From assembly GCA_009926125.1 (NCBI GenBank), contig RFPM01000010.1:1-33227 (forward strand): a stretch of 33,227 nt of DNA. Direction: 5' to 3'. The stretch is from Flavobacteriales bacterium (GTDB taxonomy: Bacteria > Bacteroidota > Bacteroidia > Flavobacteriales_D > Crocinitomicaceae). The position numbers and the translations under genes are program-made. How positions within the stretch are numbered: the stretch's first letter is position 1; each line of letters begins with the position of its first letter. The notes beneath the pieces are model-generated. The model saw nothing but the letters and a program-made list of their open reading frames with translations, was not told the origin of the DNA and ran no database searches. Shown in pieces: positions 24,499 through 32,310 of the stretch.

Positions 24499-25083
24499 AT
24501 GAATAAAAGATTGCAGGATGTTGTGTTTACAGAAATACTAAATCGTTACAATCGATATTTTATTTCATTAATTCGACTGAAATTTCAAGAGCCAGAGGAA
24601 GTAAAAGATGTTTATCAAAATTTCTCTATTTTTCTTTATGATAAGATCGGTAAACTTTATCCTCTTTCTCCAGATTTATTCGATACTAAATCATGGTTGA
24701 GGACTATTGTATCAAATTTTTGTATTTCTGAGCTAAGAAAAAAAAATGCCATTCGCCAACCTCTCTTAATTCCTGAAGCTAAAACAGAATTTATTCGCAC
24801 TAATTATTCTGATAATCTAGATGATACATCGGGTTTATATGATTTCAACAAAAAAAAATCGGTAGACGATGGAATTGCTATATTATTTAAGCTTTTAACC
24901 AAACGGGAGGTGTTAATTCTTAAAATGAAGTATTATTATAATAAACCCTCTGTATTCATAAGTTCAAAAATGAATGAAACGCACGTTGATGTTTTAATTA
25001 GCAGAATCAAGGAAAAAATTAAGAGAAAATCTGGAGTAAAAGATATAAATCAGTTTATTAAAAGCTTTAATATTAAAATTTAA
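24499..25083 (+). CDS. Divergent ECF-type sigma-70-like protein
   Basis: This 194-aa protein has the two-domain ECF layout. Region 2 is at about 10-85: EPEEVKDVYQNFSIFLYDKI corresponds to the core-binding DxxQExF helix, and FDTKSWLRTIVSNFCISELRKKN to the -10 recognition helices. Region 4 is at about 130-178: LTKREVLILKMKYYYNKPSVFISSKMNETHVDVLISRIKEKIKRK has the helix-turn-helix arrangement. Both are diverged from typical ECF factors; the usual G-Y/S-EIA segment of the region 4 helix is replaced by NKPSVFISSKM. It lies 1 base after the unknown gene and its stop shares a TTAA palindrome with the convergent acyltransferase stop. No anti-sigma membrane protein is adjacent, so the upstream protein may take that part (speculative). 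Confidence 0.7.
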   Translation: MNKRLQDVVFTEILNRYNRYFISLIRLKFQEPEEVKDVYQNFSIFLYDKIGKLYPLSPDLFDTKSWLRTIVSNFCISELRKKNAIRQPLLIPEAKTEFIRTNYSDNLDDTSGLYDFNKKKSVDDGIAILFKLLTKREVLILKMKYYYNKPSVFISSKMNETHVDVLISRIKEKIKRKSGVKDINQFIKSFNIKI

Positions 25084-25994
25084 AAGTCCATATGTCGTTC
25101 CTTTTTCTCAGGATAGATGTCTGAAATAGTAACCATAATTCCTGTTTCTTCCACATTTCCAAAATCTGAATTTATGGCAGTTCCAAATGTTTTCATACTG
25201 GGAGAAAGTCCCATATAGATATTAATTAATGGGGGTATAAATTCTCCTCGTTCTCGTAAATAAGAATTTAATACTTTTATTCCCTCTTTGAAATCTAAGT
25301 TTTGTAAAAAAACTGAATAATCGATTTTATTTTCATTGTGTAAAAGAGGGTGGAAGGGCCGCATTAATTCTTCCCTGTCAGGAAAATAGTAATCCAAGAA
25401 ATACAAGAGTAAATCCCTGCATTCAATATTGTAATTTGGATACATTGTTACTTTACCAAACAAATAGTTTATTTCTGGATTTAATTTTACAATTGCGCCT
25501 AATCCATCCCAGATATTGTCTAATGCAAAAAGTCCCTTTCGAGGATTGACATTTGGTTGAAAATTTGGCTGTACCCAGCTTCTTCCGAGTTCAATAGTAT
25601 TTGCAAGATAATTTTCTGTGAATTCAATATTAAAATTAAAATAATGAGCTGTAGATAAATGAATTTTTCCATCATCATCAATAGCATCAGCACATTTTAT
25701 GAAGCGATAACCTCCAATAATTTCTTCATCTTCAGGCGACCAAACAATTAATTGTTGATAGCAATTTTTGTGGGTGTCAAAGTCATCGATATCAACTTGT
25801 TCTCCAGTTCCTCCTCCCGAAGCTCGGAAAGTAATTTCTCGTAATCTACCAATTTCTAAAAGAATATTTGGTGCTGAAAAATAGTCGAGAATATAGATTT
25901 CATTGTTTCCTTTCCTCGTATTTCTAACAAATAAATCTTTTGACAATTCTGATTTTAGCAGAGCTCGAGAAATAGGTTCTATAATTGTTTTCAA
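25080..25994 (-). CDS. GNAT-like N-acyltransferase, probably GlsB/OlsB type
   Basis: The 304-aa protein resembles the OlsB/GlsB acyltransferases that attach a 3-hydroxy fatty acid to the amino group of glycine or ornithine as first step of aminolipid synthesis. Supporting segments are LLEIGRLREITFRASGGGTGE (the R-x-R-E-x-x-F-R entry motif), LIVWSPEDEEIIGGYRFI, TIELGRSWVQPNFQ (ELGRSxV, typical of OlsB relatives), and YLFGKVTMYPNYN with LLYFLDYYFPD. Its start overlaps the end of the upstream PlsC-type gene by 4 bp (ATGA), so both acyltransferases are co-translated, as in the glsB/glsA pair of Bacteroides. It could serve ornithine rather than glycine lipid; the substrate is not visible in the sequence. 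It shares 4 bp with the convergent sigma-like gene. Confidence 0.75.
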   Translation of the reverse strand: MKTIIEPISRALLKSELSKDLFVRNTRKGNNEIYILDYFSAPNILLEIGRLREITFRASGGGTGEQVDIDDFDTHKNCYQQLIVWSPEDEEIIGGYRFIKCADAIDDDGKIHLSTAHYFNFNIEFTENYLANTIELGRSWVQPNFQPNVNPRKGLFALDNIWDGLGAIVKLNPEINYLFGKVTMYPNYNIECRDLLLYFLDYYFPDREELMRPFHPLLHNENKIDYSVFLQNLDFKEGIKVLNSYLRERGEFIPPLINIYMGLSPSMKTFGTAINSDFGNVEETGIMVTISDIYPEKKERHMDF

Positions 25995-26812
25995 ACTTTT
26001 TCTTTTAATGCGTAGAGTGTTTCTCTAATTTTTAATGTAGTTTCATTGTCAGAAAGTTCAGGATATTGTTTGCAAACATTTATGGGCTCACCAACGATAA
26101 ATCTAAAGGTCCTGTTTTTTTGCTTATACAACTCATTCGCTAAATAGAACATTTCAATATTTGATTTAATACCGATGAATTGCCTAAAATTTGAAAGTCG
26201 ATAAAAGAATTTAGATAATTTTCCATCAATAAAAATGGGTATTATTTCTCTATTTAATTCTCTTGCATACTGAACAAAAGTTCTTTTCCACGCTAAGTCT
26301 TCAATTTTTCCTTTCAATCTTCTACTTACTTTACCTGCAGGAAAGATACAAAGAGCATGATCAGCATTAAATGCTGCATTAATTTGTTCTCGAACTGAGG
26401 TTTTATTTTTTCCAAATTTATTTACACCAACAAACATAGTTTTTAAAAAAGTGATATTTAGTAAAAGGTCATTAACAATAAATTTAAGGTCTCTTCGGTG
26501 TTCTTTTAATCCAGAGATCAATGCAACAGCATCCATTCCACCTAAAGGATGATTCATTGCAATAATGACCGGACCATTTTTTGGGATATTATCGATTCCC
26601 TGAATATCTACTTTAAGGTTTAGGGTGTCTAATAATTTTGAACAGAATTCTTGATTTTGAATATTTTTATTTTCTTGAAAAAATTTATTTAATTCTTTTT
26701 CATGTAAAATTCTTCTAAAGTAGCGTATAACAAAAAACGGAAGTAATTTTGCTAATCGAGGATTTTTACTCCTAATTAATTCTTTAATATCAATAGTATT
26801 TTCTACTTCCAT
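25991..26812 (-). CDS. PlsC-family O-acyltransferase, probably GlsA/OlsA type
   Basis: This is a lysophospholipid-acyltransferase fold protein of 273 aa. The acceptor motif is NHPLGGMDA (His88, Asp94), with five residues between His and Asp instead of the four of the classical NHxxxxD box; a glycine-rich form is, as far as I recall, usual in the Bacteroidota aminolipid branch. The second motif is CIFPAGKVSRR (phosphate contact) and the third IIPIFIDGKLSKFFYRL. With the GlsB-like partner 4 bp downstream it should complete an aminolipid by adding the second acyl chain. No strong transmembrane helix is seen; membrane association is likely by amphipathic segments. The MBL-fold gene lies 68 bases upstream on the same strand. 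Confidence 0.78.
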   Translation of the reverse strand: MEVENTIDIKELIRSKNPRLAKLLPFFVIRYFRRILHEKELNKFFQENKNIQNQEFCSKLLDTLNLKVDIQGIDNIPKNGPVIIAMNHPLGGMDAVALISGLKEHRRDLKFIVNDLLLNITFLKTMFVGVNKFGKNKTSVREQINAAFNADHALCIFPAGKVSRRLKGKIEDLAWKRTFVQYARELNREIIPIFIDGKLSKFFYRLSNFRQFIGIKSNIEMFYLANELYKQKNRTFRFIVGEPINVCKQYPELSDNETTLKIRETLYALKEKV

Positions 26813-26880
26813 TTTTTCGAAATTAAGTTTTATATTTTAGTGTGAAGGAAGATTCTATGTTTTTTATCAAAATAATGGTG

Positions 26881-27660
26881 TTAGTAAGCAAATGGAAGTT
26901 TTAAGCCATCATAAGCTACAAATATATTTTTTGGTAATTCCTTTTGAATATCCTCTTGTTTTCCGAATAAATGAGAAATATGTGTTAGGTAAGCTTTCTC
27001 TGGACTTATTTCCTCGATCACGCGAAGTGCTTCCTCTAAATTAAAATGAGATACATGACTATTTCTATGCAAAGCATTTATAATTAAGGTTTTAGTTCCT
27101 TTTACTTTGTTGATTTCTTGTTCTGAAATTGTTTTTGCATCTGTGATGTAGGTGAAATCTCCAAATCGAAATCCGAGAACAGGAAGTTTATGGTGAAAAA
27201 CTTGAATTGGAATTAAGGTAAGATTTTTTTGAAGAATAAAGGGAGTTAAATCAATCTGATTTATTTCAATTTTTGGTATTCCTGGATAACTGTATTCTTC
27301 AAAAACATAATGAAATTCGCGCCTAAGTGCTTCTTCTACTTGTGCAGTGGCATAAACTTCCATTTTTCGTTTTTCACGGTAATTAAATGCACGCACATCA
27401 TCCAAGCCTGCAAGATGGTCTTTGTGTTCATGTGTAAAAACAATGCCTCTTAATGTTTTCACTTTTTCGCGGAGCATCTGCTGCCTAAAATCTGGACCGG
27501 AGTCAATTACATAATTTTCTTCTTCTACAGAAATCATAATTGATGATCGCGTTCTGTTATCTTTTGGAGAATTTGATTGACAAACATTGCATTCACAAGC
27601 AATTACTGGAACGCCTTGTGATGTTCCAGAACCAAGAATTGTAACTACACCGTTTCTCAT
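26881..27660 (-). CDS. MBL-fold metallohydrolase, PhnP-like
   Basis: A metallo-beta-lactamase-fold phosphodiesterase of 259 aa. N-terminal LGSGTSQGVPVIACECNVCQS contains the Cys cluster (Cys22, 24, 27) of the PhnP group; the metal motif is FTHEHKDHLAGLDD (HxHxDH, residues 77-82), followed by FHHKLPVLGFRFGDFTYITDAKTI (metal His and Asp) and LTHISHLFG. PhnP cleaves cyclic ribose phosphates in phosphonate use, but similar proteins are found in Bacteroidota without any phn genes, so the actual substrate is open; none are seen here. It is cytosolic (no signal). It lies 32 bases after the exonuclease/GIY-YIG gene in a same-strand run. Confidence 0.82.
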   Translation of the reverse strand: MRNGVVTILGSGTSQGVPVIACECNVCQSNSPKDNRTRSSIMISVEEENYVIDSGPDFRQQMLREKVKTLRGIVFTHEHKDHLAGLDDVRAFNYREKRKMEVYATAQVEEALRREFHYVFEEYSYPGIPKIEINQIDLTPFILQKNLTLIPIQVFHHKLPVLGFRFGDFTYITDAKTISEQEINKVKGTKTLIINALHRNSHVSHFNLEEALRVIEEISPEKAYLTHISHLFGKQEDIQKELPKNIFVAYDGLKLPFAY

Positions 27661-27692
27661 AGAACGAAGGTATAAATTTGGATTGAGAAACT

Positions 27693-29060
27693 TTAAATTT
27701 CGATCATTCTTTCAATTTGACCTTTACGAATAAATTGATTGATAATTGTTCGAATATCTTTGTTTTCCTTTTGTTCATCGATGTATTTTTTCCAATCTTT
27801 TGCTTCTTTTCCATGAAAATGAAAAGGTGCAAAACCATGACCTCGATAGGTTCCGTTTTCAATTAAAACTAAACTTTTCTCTGAATTATTTCGTCCTTTA
27901 TCTACGATATAAAAAGTTTTATTCTCTAAGGTTATTGTTGTCACAAAATCATTTACTCGTTGATTATATTCGTTTGGATTTATTTTATTTATACAGGCGC
28001 CATAACAAGTTTTAACAGAATACTGAAAACAGCCACCAGAAGAATTGTATAAATCACACAATTTTTGGCATAATTTATATTTCTCTATGATTTTCAGTAA
28101 ATAGGAGGTCCCTTCTTTTTTGGAAGTAAAACTGGCGATTGGGTAGGCAGTTTCTTTAGCACTAGACTTTACCTTCAGACGAATGTATCCATTAGAATCT
28201 AGCTCATCAAAAAGTCCAAATGGAAAGTGATTTTTTCGGAGTTTTCTATTATAAATGGGTTGTTTTTCTTTAATTAATTCGGATTCACGAAGTAAGGCAA
28301 TCAGTTCTGAACCACAAAGTTCAAATTTTACACTTGCAATATCTTGAATAAGTTTTAGACCTTTCACTGATTTTAGATTTCTTAAGTGTTGCTCTACGCG
28401 TGTCCGAATATGAATACTTTTCCCAACATAAATTAATTCATTAAATTCATTGTGAAAAAGGTAAACTCCTGTTTTATTTGGAATGGCTTCAATCGTATCC
28501 AAATCTAAATTTGGATGTAAGGATTTTGGATTTAATTCATCTTGAATAAATGATCTCAGTTTTTGCTCATCTTTTTTATAGATAATTTCAAATAATTTGC
28601 ATGTTGCAAGTGCATCTCCACCGGCTCTATGGCGACCAACAATTGAAATTCCTAAATCGCGTGTAATTTTCCCTAAACTATAAGAAGCATGTCCTGGAAG
28701 TATGTTTCTCGAACTACGAACTGTACACAAATGAGGTAAGCGGAAGTCGTAGCCCAAGCGTTTAAACTCACTTCTAAACATTCCATAGTCGAAAGATACA
28801 TTGTGAGCTACAAAAACACAATTATTGGTGAATTCAAGAATTTGTTTTGCAACCTCAAAGAATTTTGGTGCATTAGCAACCATTTGATCTGTAATTCCAG
28901 TAAGTCGGACAATAAATTCCGGGATTTCCATTTCTGGATTAAGCAAGGTTGAGAATTCTTCAATGATTTTAGTACCGTCAAATTTATACATCGCCAATTC
29001 TGTGATCTTTGAATTTTGTGGACTTCCTCCTGTTGTTTCGACGTCTACAATTACAAACAT
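27693..29060 (-). CDS. DnaQ-like exonuclease fused to GIY-YIG (UvrC/Cho-like) nuclease
   Basis: Two nuclease domains lie in one 455-aa chain. Residues 1-165 form a DEDDh 3'-5' exonuclease: FVIVDVETTG (Asp6, Glu8), VAHNVSFDYGMF and RHRAGGDALAT (HxxxxD). Residues about 198-275 form a GIY-YIG endonuclease as in UvrC and Cho: IPNKTGVYLFHNEFNELIYVGKSIHIRTRVEQHL and ESELIKEKQPIYNRKLRKN (catalytic Glu region). The remaining part contains a Cys cluster (CQKLCDLYNSSGGCFQYSVKTCYGAC), which resembles the Cys-containing loop of UvrC, Cho and related proteins. This fusion is known in Bacteroidota and likely serves DNA repair, with exonuclease trimming next to incision (inference). No broken motifs are seen. 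Confidence 0.88.
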   Translation of the reverse strand: MFVIVDVETTGGSPQNSKITELAMYKFDGTKIIEEFSTLLNPEMEIPEFIVRLTGITDQMVANAPKFFEVAKQILEFTNNCVFVAHNVSFDYGMFRSEFKRLGYDFRLPHLCTVRSSRNILPGHASYSLGKITRDLGISIVGRHRAGGDALATCKLFEIIYKKDEQKLRSFIQDELNPKSLHPNLDLDTIEAIPNKTGVYLFHNEFNELIYVGKSIHIRTRVEQHLRNLKSVKGLKLIQDIASVKFELCGSELIALLRESELIKEKQPIYNRKLRKNHFPFGLFDELDSNGYIRLKVKSSAKETAYPIASFTSKKEGTSYLLKIIEKYKLCQKLCDLYNSSGGCFQYSVKTCYGACINKINPNEYNQRVNDFVTTITLENKTFYIVDKGRNNSEKSLVLIENGTYRGHGFAPFHFHGKEAKDWKKYIDEQKENKDIRTIINQFIRKGQIERMIEI

Positions 29061-29109
29061 TCACTCACTAATTAATAGGTTTCTTAAGAATTTAAAGGCT
29101 ATTTGTTCT

Positions 29110-30309
29110 CTAATTTGTTCTACCAGGATAAACTTCCAATGCCTTTTCTAAACAAATCACCGCTTTTTTCAAATCTTCTTGGTTGAGAACATACGCTATT
29201 CTTGCTTCTTGTAATCCAGCTCCTTTTGTTGCGTAGAAACCATTTGCAGGAGCCATCATTACAGTTTGACCTTCGAATGAAAAATCTTCTAGTAACCATT
29301 GGCAAAATTTTTCAGCATCGTCAACAGGAAATTTTGCAACACAATAAAAAGCACCACTTGGATTTGGACAAAAAACTCCTGGAATAGAATTTAATCCTTG
29401 AATCATAATATTTCTTCGCTGAACGTATTCACGAACAACATTATCAAAATATGACTGGGGAGTATTTAAAGCAGCTTCTGCTGCAATTTGATCGATTGTT
29501 GGTGGTGAAAGTCGCGCTTGTCCAAATTTTAAGGCAGCATCCATCACTTCTTTATTTTTAGAAATTAGCGCACCAATTCTAGCTCCACACATAGAATATC
29601 GCTTAGAAACTGAGTCAATCATAATGACATTGTTCTCAATCCCATCTAAATTCATTACTGAGAAAGGAACAGCACCATCATAGCAGAATTCACGATAAAC
29701 TTCATCAGCAAATAAGAATAAGTCGTGTTTTTTTACAAGATCTCTCAACTGTTCTAGTTCTTCTTTTGAATAAAGATAACCAGTTGGATTTCCGGGGTTG
29801 CAAATTACAATACCTTTTGTCTTTGAGGTAATTTTCTTTTCAATTTCAGTAATCGGTGGAAGTGCAAATCCTGATTCAATTGTTGCTGTTACAGGAACTA
29901 CATTTATTCCAGCTGTTACAGCAAAGCCATTATAATTTGCATAAAAAGGTTCGGGAATAATTACTTCATCTCCGGGATTACAAGTTGTCATAAATCCAAA
30001 AATCAATGCTTCTGATCCACCTGTTGTGATAATAATATCTTCTGGTGAAACCCGAATACCATTTTTTACATAGTAAGCAGATAGAGCGTTTCGATAACTT
30101 TCAAAGCCGGCAGAGTGACTGTATTCAATTACTTTTCTATCTAAATTTTTTACTGCGTTTAGAGCTACTTCTGGAGTTTCAATGTCTGGTTGACCAATAT
30201 TCAGGTGGTATACAGTTGTCCCTAGTGTTTTTGCTTTTTCAGCATACGGAACAAGTTTCCTAATTGGAGAAGCTGGCATTAAAATGGCCTTTTCAGATAG
30301 TATTGGCAT
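29110..30309 (-). CDS. PLP-dependent aminotransferase, class I (AspC-like)
   Basis: A fold-type I aminotransferase of 399 aa, cytosolic. Motifs are YHLNIGQPDIETP (N-terminal substrate region), TTGGSEALIFGF (PLP phosphate), CNPGNPTG (Asn174), ADEVYREFCYDG (Asp202) and DSVSKRYSMCGARIGAL, with Lys236 forming the Schiff base; the Arg for the substrate carboxylate is in QEARIAYVL. The segment SKRYSMCGARIG marks a Bacteroidota-rich subgroup usually named only as aspartate or aromatic aminotransferase. Substrate is most likely aspartate or another dicarboxylic or aromatic amino acid; the sequence does not decide. It is 49 bases upstream of the exonuclease gene on the same strand and 33 bases after the PAP2 gene. 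Confidence 0.87.
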   Translation of the reverse strand: MPILSEKAILMPASPIRKLVPYAEKAKTLGTTVYHLNIGQPDIETPEVALNAVKNLDRKVIEYSHSAGFESYRNALSAYYVKNGIRVSPEDIIITTGGSEALIFGFMTTCNPGDEVIIPEPFYANYNGFAVTAGINVVPVTATIESGFALPPITEIEKKITSKTKGIVICNPGNPTGYLYSKEELEQLRDLVKKHDLFLFADEVYREFCYDGAVPFSVMNLDGIENNVIMIDSVSKRYSMCGARIGALISKNKEVMDAALKFGQARLSPPTIDQIAAEAALNTPQSYFDNVVREYVQRRNIMIQGLNSIPGVFCPNPSGAFYCVAKFPVDDAEKFCQWLLEDFSFEGQTVMMAPANGFYATKGAGLQEARIAYVLNQEDLKKAVICLEKALEVYPGRTN

Positions 30310-30342
30310 AAACTTATTTTAAGGTATCAAATTTAACAATTC

Positions 30343-30999
30343 TTAAGTGCTTTGGTTCTTTTTTTTAATGCGATTTAAAATCGATCCATTTAGTTTCGAA
30401 AGTCTTGGGTTAAGGAACAACCAAGTATAGTTTGCAGTAAATGAACCAATAATTGAGCCTGCTAAAATATCTTCAACAAAATGCTGCGACAAATAAACGC
30501 GAGTAAGGGCAAAAATAATAGAGCAAACCAATAAAGAGATTTGCAGCCAGATTTTTGAGCTCCAATAATATGCTAAGATTGTAAATAACACAAAGCAAGA
30601 TGTGGCATGACCAGAAGGGAAACTATTGTAAAAATAATAGGTGAATCCTTCAATTTTATGAAATGACAAATCATTTTGAAAAAAAAACATTGGCCTATTT
30701 ACATTCTCAAAAATAATATGCTTAAGAAACTGAACTAGTCCTGAAGAAATTAGAAAAGACACGAATAGTAAAATTGCTATGCGAATTTCAATAAAGAGTA
30801 ATAAGAGTGAAATCAAAATTAGAAATAATCCATCGCCAACATTTGTAGCGATTGGTGCAAAGACATCAAGAAATGGAGAATGAAAACTATTAATTATTTT
30901 GTGAAGCTCAAGTTTGTTGCTTAAGAAAACAAGTACAAATACTAAAATCCATATAATGCGGAGCCCTGAAGTGTAATAAAATCCTGTTGTGCTTTTCAT
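30343..30999 (-). CDS. PAP2-family membrane phosphatase
   Basis: A multi-pass membrane protein (about 5-6 segments in 218 aa) with the three PAP2 motifs: KHIIFENVNRPMFFF (KxxxxxxRP), FPSGHATSC (PSGH) and TRVYLSQHFVEDILAGSIIG (the SRxxxxxHxxxD motif with Ser replaced by Thr). Such enzymes dephosphorylate phosphatidate, phosphatidylglycerophosphate, undecaprenyl pyrophosphate or lipid A at the outer face of the inner membrane; the substrate is not visible. Its start is 14 bases after the CPBP protease stop, so the two membrane proteins probably share a transcript. Confidence 0.87.
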   Translation of the reverse strand: MKSTTGFYYTSGLRIIWILVFVLVFLSNKLELHKIINSFHSPFLDVFAPIATNVGDGLFLILISLLLLFIEIRIAILLFVSFLISSGLVQFLKHIIFENVNRPMFFFQNDLSFHKIEGFTYYFYNSFPSGHATSCFVLFTILAYYWSSKIWLQISLLVCSIIFALTRVYLSQHFVEDILAGSIIGSFTANYTWLFLNPRLSKLNGSILNRIKKKNQST

Positions 31000-31013
31000 T
31001 TGTTACAAAGATA

Positions 31014-31568
31014 TTATTTAGATTTTGTTTCGTTTATCATAAAAGTAAACAAAACTGCATCGTAGGAAAAATGAGCCGCAATACAAAACCAAAGTCCAAA
31101 TTGATAATACGCTAGCGAAATTAATAAAATGAAAGGCAGAACAATAAGGCCGTAAACAGAAAAACGCCAGTTAAATGGATTCAAATAACCATGCAAAGCA
31201 ACAAATAAGATAGCGGTAATCCACCAGCCCATGTAATGTTGAACACCAGCTCTAAATAATAATTCTTCGCCAACTCCGGCACAAAGTGAAAGAAAAATAC
31301 CTTGGTAAATTTTGAGATTTAATTCCCCGATAATCTTGTCGATTTTTGTAGGGATTTTATCAAAAAAAGGAGCTTGCATGAAAAGATATGCGATAAAAGC
31401 ATAGATAATTCCAAATTGTAAACCAAGTCCAATTGGTAAGATTTTAATATTTTCAACTTGAATAAACTCCAAAAAGGAAAGTCTCTCTTTGAAAGTTCGA
31501 AAAAGAAATGCCGGTAGCGGAAAAAGCAACAATGTAATCCATCCAAAAAGTAAAATTCTTTGCTTCAT
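31014..31568 (-). CDS. CPBP-family intramembrane metalloprotease
   Basis: A small (184 aa) membrane protein with about five hydrophobic segments and the CPBP/CAAX-protease motifs: GVGEELLFR (EExxxR), ILFVALHGY (His of motif 2) and IAAHFSYD (His of motif 3). In bacteria these proteins process peptides, or act in bacteriocin self-protection or in sigma-factor pathways; the substrate here is unknown. It is the first gene of the long minus-strand run reaching to the glsB-like gene, behind a candidate promoter at 31656-31687, and is divergent from a SigP-like sigma factor, which leaves open a functional link with that regulator. Confidence 0.82.
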   Translation of the reverse strand: MKQRILLFGWITLLLFPLPAFLFRTFKERLSFLEFIQVENIKILPIGLGLQFGIIYAFIAYLFMQAPFFDKIPTKIDKIIGELNLKIYQGIFLSLCAGVGEELLFRAGVQHYMGWWITAILFVALHGYLNPFNWRFSVYGLIVLPFILLISLAYYQFGLWFCIAAHFSYDAVLFTFMINETKSK

Positions 31569-31655
31569 CTTTGTTTAAAATATTTTTTTTCCTTTTTATT
31601 TTGAATTGTTACAACTTTATTAATATATTAGCAAAAAAAACAAACGCCTATAGTC

Positions 31656-31687
31656 CAAATTTACTTTTAAATTGTTGAAGTTAACAA
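31656..31687 (-). promoter_or_regulatory. Candidate Bacteroidota-type promoter for the CPBP-PAP2 run
   Basis: On the minus strand TTG (31687-31685), 21 bases, TAAATTTG (31663-31656) fits TTG / TAnnTTTG within the 17-23 spacing window. The CPBP ATG lies 87 bases further, an unusually long leader, so the element is less certain than that of gdhA. Confidence 0.45.
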
Positions 31688-31702
31688 CACAAAATGTAAA
31701 TT

Positions 31703-32302
31703 ATGGTATATTCTCAAATGAGCGATTGTGATTTAATCCAATTGTATTTATCCGGAAACGAAAAACCCTTTGAGGTTTTGTTATTGCGTCACAAAGATCG
31801 TTTGTTTCGTTTTATTAATTCTAAGGTAAAAGATGCAGCGCTTGCAAATGATCTGTTTCAAGACACCTTTGTAAAAATAATTAATACCATGAAATTGGGG
31901 AATTACAACGAAGAAGGAAAATTTCTACCTTGGGCTCAGCGAATTGCTCATAATTTGGTGATTGATTATTTTAGAAAAAAGAACAAGGTTCGAATTATTT
32001 CAGAATGCAATTCATTTGATGAGGAATATTCTATTTTTTATAAAATTGCGAGCGATGAGAAAAATTATTTGCAAACACAGTCATATTATGAATTAGAAAC
32101 GCAAATGGTTAATTTGATATCTCATTTGCCGAATCCTCAAAAGGAAATGATTGAAATGCGAATTTTTCAAGACATGTCATTCAAAGAAATTGCAGAATTA
32201 GAAGACATTAGCATCAACACTGCTTTGGGAAGAATGCGTTATGCGCTTATAAATATGAGAAAGTTGATTGATAAGCACAAGATGGTAACTGAAATTTCAT
32301 AG
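31703..32302 (+). CDS. ECF sigma factor, SigP-like
   Basis: A 199-aa sigma-70 family factor with regions 2 and 4 only. Region 2 includes [22 protein letters not shown] and [23 protein letters not shown]; region 4 is [47 protein letters not shown]. The phrases NEEGKFLPW and [18 protein letters not shown] resemble a sigma factor conserved across Bacteroidota that I associate from memory with SigP of Porphyromonas, which together with PorX activates T9SS genes; this orthology needs a tree. Two in-frame starts exist, 31703 (MVYSQ) and 31718 (MSDCDLI, where such proteins usually start). No anti-sigma gene follows; rdgB starts 8 bases after the stop. An inverted repeat TGTTG-7-CAACA lies 13 bases before the first ATG. 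Confidence 0.88.
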   Translation: MVYSQMSDCDLIQLYLSGNEKPFEVLLLRHKDRLFRFINSKVKDAALANDLFQDTFVKIINTMKLGNYNEEGKFLPWAQRIAHNLVIDYFRKKNKVRIISECNSFDEEYSIFYKIASDEKNYLQTQSYYELETQMVNLISHLPNPQKEMIEMRIFQDMSFKEIAELEDISINTALGRMRYALINMRKLIDKHKMVTEIS

Positions 32303-32310
32303 AATCTTTT

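Noticed and set aside
31673-31689. Inverted repeat TGTTG-7-CAACA upstream of the sigma factor as an operator
   Set aside because: Arms of only 5 bp in AT-rich DNA are likely by chance; kept as a note in the sigma-factor entry but not called.
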